Shown here: one piece after another, positions 56,571-64,000 of the stretch
How positions within the stretch are numbered: the stretch's first letter is position 1
Layout of the letters: each line of letters begins with the position of its first letter
Source: Aldrovandia affinis
Lineage: Eukaryota; Chordata; Actinopteri; Notacanthiformes; Halosauridae
Assembly (NCBI GenBank): GCA_029706075.1
Contig: JAINUG010000085.1
Location: 1,203,392 to 1,267,391 of the forward strand
Direction of reading: 5' to 3'
Length of the DNA stretch: 64,000 nucleotides
The notes under the pieces: model-generated
Database searches by the model: none
Told to the model about the DNA's origin: nothing
What the model saw: the letters and a program-made list of their open reading frames with translations, nothing else
Translations under genes and position numbers: made by a program

Positions 56571-59500
56571 TTTTTCTTCTTCTTCAAAACACACTCCCTA
56601 CATGTTGGTTGTGTTGTGTTCAGAATGTATGCATCAAAGGCTTAAAGATATACCACATATTAAGAACGGGCACATTGTATATCTCTTCATATGATTAGTG
56701 TGTGAATTCATGTGTATTTGTGTTTACGTGTGTGTGTTTGTGTGTGTGATTCCACATGCGGCCTGTAGGGGAACAAAGACTGGTGAGTTGAAGATAATCG
56801 TCTCAGTCAAGTGGCAAGTGTCCATGGCAGATAAATGACTGCACCCTCACCTTCAGCCCCAGCAGCTACCCCCCAATGATCTCCTTAACAGCCTCACCTG
56901 GGGTGCCCCTCCTTCCCAGGGTCAGTATTGGGGCAGAGGCTGCGTGCAGTTGTGTGATGGACAGTGAGGATGGCCATTGCCCTGCTACAGCTCTGTGTGC
57001 AGCTTTACTGCAGTGCCATATGCTTCCGCAGCGTTCTGGAAGCAGGCCCGTGGACCATTAGCACAAACCTCCCAGCATGCCACCTGTCGGTCCACTGACC
57101 TGCACTGGAGGCACTTACTGTACAGAAAGGGTATTCTGTACGAAGGCCTACTGCATTGACCAGAGGGTGTTGAGTTCATCTCTCGTACCGTGAATAAAAA
57201 GGGGCACAAATTCTGCTGGATTTGATCTTTTCTGTTAAAATCCTTTTATATGCGTATGTCTATATGCATCTATATCCGTATGTTACAGGCTTGCATTTAA
57301 GCATTGCAGGTTTCCAAGAATAAGGAAACGCACGTTGTGTAAATGACTGGTAAACCATGTGATATGTTACTTATTTATGCATTTTATTTTTAACAGTGTT
57401 TTTAATTAATTTTAATTGGTCGCACATCGACAGCATTTGTAAGACTTGTTTATGTTCAGGAAACAGTGTGATGCTATATTAGTATTGTGCTCTTCAGTAT
57501 GACAGTGGATAATGATCCACTTGTACTGTTTGCCGCATCTGTCCGCCCAGATTGAGAGCGGATTAGTGTGTGGGTGAGAAGAGATGCAGGGCTTTGGAGG
57601 GCTCAGTAGCATTAGAGCTGGCCAGCAGACCAGACGATGGCTGAGGTTAAATTGAATGGCTTTTTCCTTGTTTCCTCTCCCATGTGCTAAACCCTGAACA
57701 CACAGCCTTAAAACGGCTCCTGTCTAGATCAAGACATCAGATAATCTCGGCTCTCGACGTACGGATGTATTAATTCCCTCCCCGTTTGAGCACGCCAGTC
57801 CCTCCTGCACCTCTTCTGAGCTCGGCGCTGAACTCCCACACTGCTCCAAATCCCAAAGCGCTTTCTGCCTGGACCCTGGATCCCTTTGTTTGGATATATG
57901 AGTCCAAACTTAGACTCCCACCCCAGATATCGCAGGCCTATGTTTCATGTCCCGCTGTGTATATAAACTTATCAGCCGGGATACTAATTCTGCTAAATTG
58001 TTTCCCTGTGTCTCGCATACCTCTGTGCCTCCACAAAGGCCAAAGAACATTCAGACTTGATTGTCTGCAAATTCAGCATTTCAGTTTTTGTCCTTGCTTG
58101 CAGCGCTCCAGAATCAATTAGGTTGATACACGGAAGACTGAGAAGTATGCCGGTTTCATTGTTACACAAACGTTTAGAATCCTGTGCAGCGAATGGGATG
58201 GTTTTGAAGACCATTGTTGGCTTTTACATGGCTTTTAGTTCATTAAAATAAATGTACCGATGCCTAGTCATTTTTAACCTTGTAAAGCCTAGGAAAGGTT
58301 CCCCTTTCAAACCGGGGCCACCTTGGTGTTCAGATGTTTTAATTGCGGTCAAGTTGATTGATCTGCCGAAGGCCACCATAGCTTTAACACTCACAACACG
58401 TATATCCTCGTCAATTCTCAGTTCAGTTAAGCCTTCCACTAAGCCCACGTTTTGTCCATATCCAAATGGGGTCGAAACACACCACAAGCCCAGATGGTTC
58501 CAGAGTGGCTGTTGGATTGGCGGCTGTGGCGTTGTCGTCGACTGCCATGCCCCCCTCCCCATGTGCTCCTCATTGCATTAAGAGCAGAAGGGCTGCATGA
58601 TTCAGCCAGATGTGGTGCTCTGCTAATCGCGGGTGACAGTTTCACCTGCTTTTGTCTATGCCGCTGCCATTATCACTCTCCGTAATTTCCCAGGGCTGGG
58701 CAGATTGTTTCCGTTTCATGATGGCTTACCCCCGCCGAGTGCTACGGAGCCTAGTACAACTCTGCATTTCTTAAAACGCTTCACTAAATTCACAGGGAGC
58801 GCAGGAACTCGTTAAAATCACGCTTGAATGATTAATCCCTTTTTTGTCATTTCTTATTAAGGGGGAATGGGGGAATGTCCACACAGGCTCTTAAGGAAAT
58901 GGAGCACAATTGGTGGACTGTTTGTCTTACTGTTGCATTTCAGTCTCAGGAGAAGTTGCTGGCTTCCTTTCTATATGCTGTTACGCTGTTGAGTTCTGAT
59001 TTGAAATACCGCTCCGGCATCTCAAAAGAGTTAAGAGGTATGTTGAGATTGTTCAATGGATTCACACTTGTTAAATTGTCATTGCTGTAGATTGCAGGGT
59101 ACACCAGAGTGGTGAGCGTATCTCAGCCCCATTGAATTTTGTCATTGTTTCTGAGTGGATCCAGCAACGCTCCCGAGATGTGATGGAGGCTATAACGTCT
59201 ATCCACGAGCTCACCACATGCCCCTCGCTCGCTTCAAGTCGTGATGATTCAGAGGGGAACGCATTCATTTCAGCTCATTTATCAGAAACATCTGAGCGCC
59301 CAAATAACAAAAGCCTCCCATTGTGAATCAGACGAGGAGATTTACATTTCTCATCCTACACTGATACTGAGTGCAATGGAGCAGATTGTTGCTACAGATG
59401 AATAATTACTGTGCACAGATTGCCCAGTCTTGTCTTTCTTTAGTTAACGTGATGCACTCAAAAACCAAACCCCTCCAGAATGAGCAGAGCGGTGATTCTT

Positions 59501-60176
59501 CCCATTTGTAGGGCGAAAGAGGACCCCGATTCAAGAGCCAGAGTGCCCGAGGTAGATGCACCTCAACTACGCACGCACGCAGACGTATGCCAGACCTCCC
59601 CATCCCCGTATATTTGTTAGGTTTCATTAGGGGAATGAGTAGCACAATCAGGCGAGGGAGTTATTGATTTCAGGTGGCAGCCTTTTATTCTCAAAGCAGA
59701 CGTTCTCATGGCCCGGGTCTCACTGCGCTCTTGGGAACTCAAACGTGGGAGTAGCTAGGAGGGGAACGCAGGGTTAGCCCTGGGCTCTAATCTCTTGTTA
59801 GCATAGGTTGTTTGTGTCATTTGTTCATCGGTGATAAATGAAAAATGTGGAGCAATCTTTCTTTCCCGAGACATCATGAACTACTGTGTGCAGGGTACTG
59901 CCTTCAGAATAAATAATGTTCTGCTCCTTTTTTTGTCTAACTTTTTTCCCCCAGTCACCAGGCAGTTGGAAACATCTGGTACCTTTCATTAAGTTAAAAG
60001 GAAGCTTTAAAAGCAGATGATCAGATCTGTCGGATGCATGGCTGTGCATGCCCGTGGCAGGTTGCGCTCAGATCCACTTAACCGGCATACGTTAAAAGCA
60101 TCACAGTGAACCACCTCTCTTTCACGTCCCTGAGACAGTAAGGCAAAGCAGAAAAAGAAAGACATAGTTTACTCAC
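56571..60176. other. Intergenic, gene-desert-like
   Basis: No exon recognised on either strand. Several stretches (about 57400-57640, 57830-58130, 58900-59340) are evenly composed, repeat-free and contain AT-rich homeodomain-like sites, which fits a region of developmental regulatory elements. This is an impression, not a measurement. Confidence 0.3.
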
Positions 60177-61220
60177 AGTGGACATTTCCCAGTGGCGGCA
60201 TCAGAGAGCCCTCTCCTCCACGTGAAGACAGGTGTTCTGCGTCCACTGTTATTCCTCACGCCTGTGCCTTTAATTGAATTCTGCCGCAAACTCAACGAAA
60301 ACTGATCAGAACCCCTCTGTTTTTCCCTCTCCTGCTGCTCAAAAACCCATCCTCGGGAAAAGGGGAGCTTTTGCCAACGCGGGCGAGGAGCCAAGAGCTG
60401 GAGTCTTTGGAACTGTGTAAAAAAAAACCTCCAACTGATTAGCGTTAATCTCGGTGCTGGGAAAGAGACGAAGCGGCAAACGCTATGGCGGGAAAAAAAA
60501 ATAAAAGTGCTCGTAAGTGGCCGGGGGATCCGTCCCCTGCTTTGTGCCGAGGCGCAGGGAGGGTTAGAGGTCCTGGGGAGGCGAGCGTGCGCAGGGGAGT
60601 GAGGCGGAGAGAAGTTTCCTAGGAGCAGGCGGCCAGCAGTCTTCCCCCCTCTGTGCTGAAGTTAGAGCGCAGAGGGAGAGGGAGAGTAGCCAGGATTTAC
60701 GTGCTGCTGCTGCTGCCGCTGTAGCTGCTGCTGCTGCTGCTGCTGCCTTTGCTGACAGACACAGATGTAGCCAGCGCTGGCGGGGAGGAGAAATTCCCAC
60801 AGGGCAGGATGGCTCATCATGTTTCGGGACAGTGAGCATACAGGCGCTGAGCGAGGGGGAGGCTGGCTCTATAGAGGAGAAGGGGGTGTTGTGGGGAGGA
60901 CCCCGTTGATTCGCGTGAGCTGCGGAGAGCGGGCAGGGCTCTATCGCATAACGAGCGTGTTAATTACCCCCCCACGGCCCGGCGCACCGCCTTAGCCTTC
61001 AAAGTGACAAAAAAGAGAGACGGCCCAGTTGGTCACCTGCGATTGGCGTCTGCGTGTTTGAACAGCTTTCGGTGAGCGGCCACTATCAGCGCTCTGTGAC
61101 AAGGGACCAATCGAGCTGCCCCTCTCCTCTCCTTTCAAGCAGAAGCGTTTGACCTGGCCGGCCGAGATAAGGCTGCCGCCGTGTGCCAGAGCCCGCCTCG
61201 CGGACCTTTTGTTTGTTTGA
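60177..61220 (-). promoter_or_regulatory. CpG-rich block with strong minus-strand donor: candidate first exon and promoter
   Basis: GC- and CpG-rich sequence of about 1 kb, the clearest island-like region of the right half. On the minus strand a near-ideal donor (CACT then GTGAGTAA) ends at 60177, preceded by a long GC-rich leader with a GCA/CTG triplet array (about 60703-60748) and GA-rich runs. A GGGGT tandem array (about 61254-61277) lies near the right edge. chrm5, also on the minus strand, needs a distant non-coding first exon whose partner acceptor is at 35196, so this could be its promoter about 25 kb upstream. It could equally serve an unrelated gene or non-coding RNA. Confidence 0.35.
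60703..60748 (+). repeat. CTG/CAG triplet repeat
   Basis: Interrupted array GTGCTGCTGCTGCTGCCGCT then GTAGCTGCTGCTGCTGCTGC. The minus-strand open frame through it, rich in Ala, is an artefact of the repeat. Confidence 0.85.
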
Positions 61221-61249
61221 GGCATATCCTTCATAGTAGTCAGATGAGG

Positions 61250-61279
61250 GCGCGGGGTGGGGTGGGGTGGGGTGGGGTG
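61250..61279 (+). repeat. GGGGT tandem repeat with quadruplex potential
   Basis: Five GGGGT-type units in a row, giving more than four G runs spaced by one base. It sits at the edge of the CpG-rich block. Confidence 0.8.
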
Positions 61280-64000
61280 CGTGGTCAAGGATGTATAAAT
61301 GTAAACCTCTCATGTCTGCAATCCAGACTTTGTATGTCAATCTGTTTGAGGTCCTCGCCGCTAATGCCATGGAAATTGCACAAAAATAGAGTAGAAAACA
61401 TTGATTGTTATCATTTGTTACCGTTCTGTCGTGTGTCAAATATTTGTCCACCTCCTCAGGCGCACAATGCACCTCTTTAGAAGGACAAACAATTTATTCC
61501 TCACGTGCGGATGGTGTGATTTACAGCCATAATAGAAAGAAAAGACTGAACACACACGCTTCCGTCGTGTTTTGTTGTGGGTCCTTTCAAAAGGTCATCG
61601 TAGAAAAGGCTTGAATAACAATAATGTGGATGCTGTGGATCATCCGAGATCTAGGGCATACCCTCTCCCTGTTGCATATTTTTGCATGTTTGCAGGCCGC
61701 TTATCCTGGAATGTGATATTCGCGCAACTCAGAGGGAAATCGCAGCCATCGTTATCCCTCAAACATTCACTTGTCAGAGCCGTAGCTCAGGTCAGATAAA
61801 GTGTGTCAGCGTAACGGTGACTGCTGCATGCTAATGACACAGAAACCGCAGATGAGTCGGTGCTGAGCTCCCAGCATGCTACCACAGGGCAAGGACTCAA
61901 ACAGAGTGATGTTATCATTTTCTTAGACAATAAAGCCGTCGCAGAGCTACAGGGGAATACATTGCATGCTTTTCCTGAAATCCCGTCACATCTGTGTCCA
62001 GGATGTGGACACAGATGCTCAGCAAATGCCACCCCGACCGGGGATTGGGACAGGCCAGCCACGGCCGACGAACAGCCCGTCTGACCTGCATCCTGGGATT
62101 TTCCTGCATCCAAACCCTAATGTGGGAAATCTCAGCTCTTTGCAGACCGTACCTCAGCGTTAGGGATTTAAAAAGAAACGGAGGGTTTAAGCACTTTGAA
62201 TCCTTCACGCGAGGCAGCCGTGTTCATTAGTTCACTTCGCCACTGCGAGCTGGATGGGAGAAATGGATCTTTTATGCTTTTTCCGCTGACATCAATATTA
62301 CATCAATATTAAATGCATTATTAACTTCGCCAATGAGAAGAGGGAGAATAGATCAACGGTGTCAGTGTGCTGTAGCTGAAATGACAGGATGTCATGGGGG
62401 GTTGAGTGAGGAGGGGGCGAACGACTAACTGACAAAAGCTGTAAATAAAGCCAACGAGCTGATGCAAAGCCATGGGAATGGGGATGCCCGTGAATGAAAT
62501 TTGACCTCTTCGATCACGTTCCTCTCAAAAATGGACAGCCCTAGTCCTCCATCACTGTCCAGGGGCGATCCGCAATGTGTCCATCTCCCGTCCTCCAGAC
62601 CCGGCGGCTGGGCTGTTGCCAGCGCTCTGCGGGTCATTTTCTTATCTGCCGGGGAAATGTGTGTCAATGGCTGCAGAGCCGCTTCACATCTGTCCGTGAG
62701 GACGTGCTTATCGCTGACCCAGTTGTGCACCCGAAACGCTGCTTTAAAAGGTTCCGCTCCGCGCTCTTGTTTTACAGGAACAAAGCCTCTTTACAGCGAC
62801 AAACTGCTTTTTCTGAGGATTCAACGAGTTGTCAACAGGCCGTTGGGCCTACCTACGCCTGAAGGCCAAGTCAAACCAATTACAGTTCTGTGTCAGTTCA
62901 CCAGTGTTCTTCCACCTGTACAGAGATTAAATAATTGGGGGCGGGGGCGGTGTTTACATGTGTGGCATTGTGGAGTAGAATCTATGGACCTTGAGGCTGA
63001 AGGTTTGGCTTCCCTGTTGGGGCACTGATTTTGTACCCTTGAGCAAGGTAATTATTCTTAATTGCAGTAATTATCCTGAGTTGTAGTAAATATCCAGCTG
63101 TGCGAATGGATGTTACGCTAAATCTAAGCAGTGAATCGCCTTGTAGAAGGCTGTCTGCCAAGCACATACGAATGAAGGTATTTAAAAGCAAGGTATTAGC
63201 TATGCGTGTCATTTCTCAGGGAACATGAACACCGAACATCTGCTCATTAAAGCCGTTGCACATTTTTCCTGGGAGCCCGTGAGTTATTCCTCAGTCGTTT
63301 CAGTCGCGGGTTAATGACAGCAGCCCTTACGGTAACATCTCCCTCTCGAACGCTGTCAGTACGGCTTATCACCGATCAAGGCTTTGATGCATGACGAAGG
63401 GCGCCCCGCTTGTTGTAATTGATTAAAATGGCCCACGCAAGCCGGACTCTCAGCATTTTGGAAGATCACAGGAGGTGTCCCCTCTCCGCAGCACCTCTCA
63501 GCATCGCCCCCCCATCCCTCCGCATATTGATTAATCCATATCGGGCCTTGTTTCAGCGGATTCATAAATTCAGATTATCCCGACTTTGTTCGCTAGGAGC
63601 GCGTCAGAGGACGGCTCTTTTATGTTGTAAACAGGGCTTAGTTTGGAGTGCCACTTGTGTTGAAGTGATGGCCCTCGCTGCATGGCCCAACTGTAGACAT
63701 TTAGACCTCACTTAAAAAGGCCTAATTAGTCCAGGTATTGTCAGTCTGTTGCGGGCGAGATTTGCTAAGCATTTGCCGGTGCAGAAATTCTCATGCAAAA
63801 CCTCATGTTGTCGAGCGCAATAAAACACCTGTCCACATTTACTGAACTGCTGCACCTTCATTTACAGTGCATGTGAAATGCGATAAAATGCGAATAGTTT
63901 TGCATATGAACGACCTCATGTGATTTAACCAGCACTAGCCACGATTGCAGGAAAGATAATTGTGTGTTTTTACTGCCTAGAGAAAGCAGGTCTTAAACGT
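61280..64000. other. Intergenic to right edge, conserved-element-like
   Basis: No gene supported. The 175-codon frame at 62501-63028 has no recognisable domain and a Pro/Ser/Arg-rich make-up expected of GC-rich chance frames. At about 63230-63570 a repeat-free block with TGTAATTGATTAAAATGG and TGACAG sites looks like a regulatory element. The next gene must lie beyond the window. Confidence 0.3.

Noticed and set aside
57993-58562. Minus-strand frames near 58 kb (for example GYGQNVGLVEGLTELRID)
   Set aside because: Looks orderly, but no splice context or family was found; more likely chance or conserved non-coding sequence.
60564-60839. Poly-alanine minus-strand frame
   Set aside because: Produced by the CTG/CAG triplet array; no protein context, and likely an untranslated leader if transcribed.
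62501-63028. 175-codon plus-strand frame
   Set aside because: No domain or splice context; composition expected from GC-rich chance frames.
1-64000. Retroviral, LTR or Polinton-type elements
   Set aside because: No paired long terminal repeats and no gag, pol, env or capsid-like peptides were recognised on either strand.

Overview
The window is vertebrate nuclear DNA and looks like a teleost fish. It carries intron-split vertebrate genes and typical fish repeats: tRNA-derived SINEs, L2-type LINE tails, Tc1/mariner, hAT and PIF-Harbinger remnants, and TG/CA microsatellites. I cannot name the species. No bacterial, organellar, CRISPR or recognisable retroviral/LTR material was seen.

Layout. 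1-15.6 kb, minus strand: the 5' half of acp7, a purple-acid-phosphatase-like enzyme. Six coding exons lie here and the 3' half is off the left edge. 15.6-18.2 kb: the head-to-head gap between acp7 and katnbl1, with an internally deleted Tc1-like element and a lone CTCF-like motif. 18.2-22.2 kb, plus: complete katnbl1 (katanin p80-like regulator), with a GC-AG intron. 22.8-27.6 kb, plus: complete emc7 (ER membrane complex subunit 7). 28.4-31.4 kb, plus: a two-coding-exon secreted fibrinogen-domain gene whose C-terminus reads KDEL, also using a GC donor. 33.5-35.2 kb, minus: intact chrm5 (muscarinic receptor M5) in one coding exon. 36-64 kb: mostly non-coding. It holds a weak aven-like exon remnant, a 1.06-kb hAT element with an exact 8-bp target duplication, two Harbinger-related elements, SINEs, simple repeats, and a CpG-rich block near 60-61 kb with a strong minus-strand splice donor that could be a distant first exon, perhaps of chrm5.

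The order katnbl1-emc7-chrm5 resembles human 15q14. The aven-like fragment lies where aven would be expected, opposite strand and upstream of chrm5. The genes are ordinary neighbours rather than a pathway: phosphatase, microtubule-severing regulator, membrane-protein insertase subunit, lectin-like secreted protein and G-protein-coupled receptor.

No undescribed multi-gene system was found. The observations most worth a second look are the KDEL-terminated fibrinogen-domain protein, the aven-like remnant, the SINE family with a shared core and CTCF-like motif, the GC-AG introns in two nearby genes, and the possible remote chrm5 promoter.
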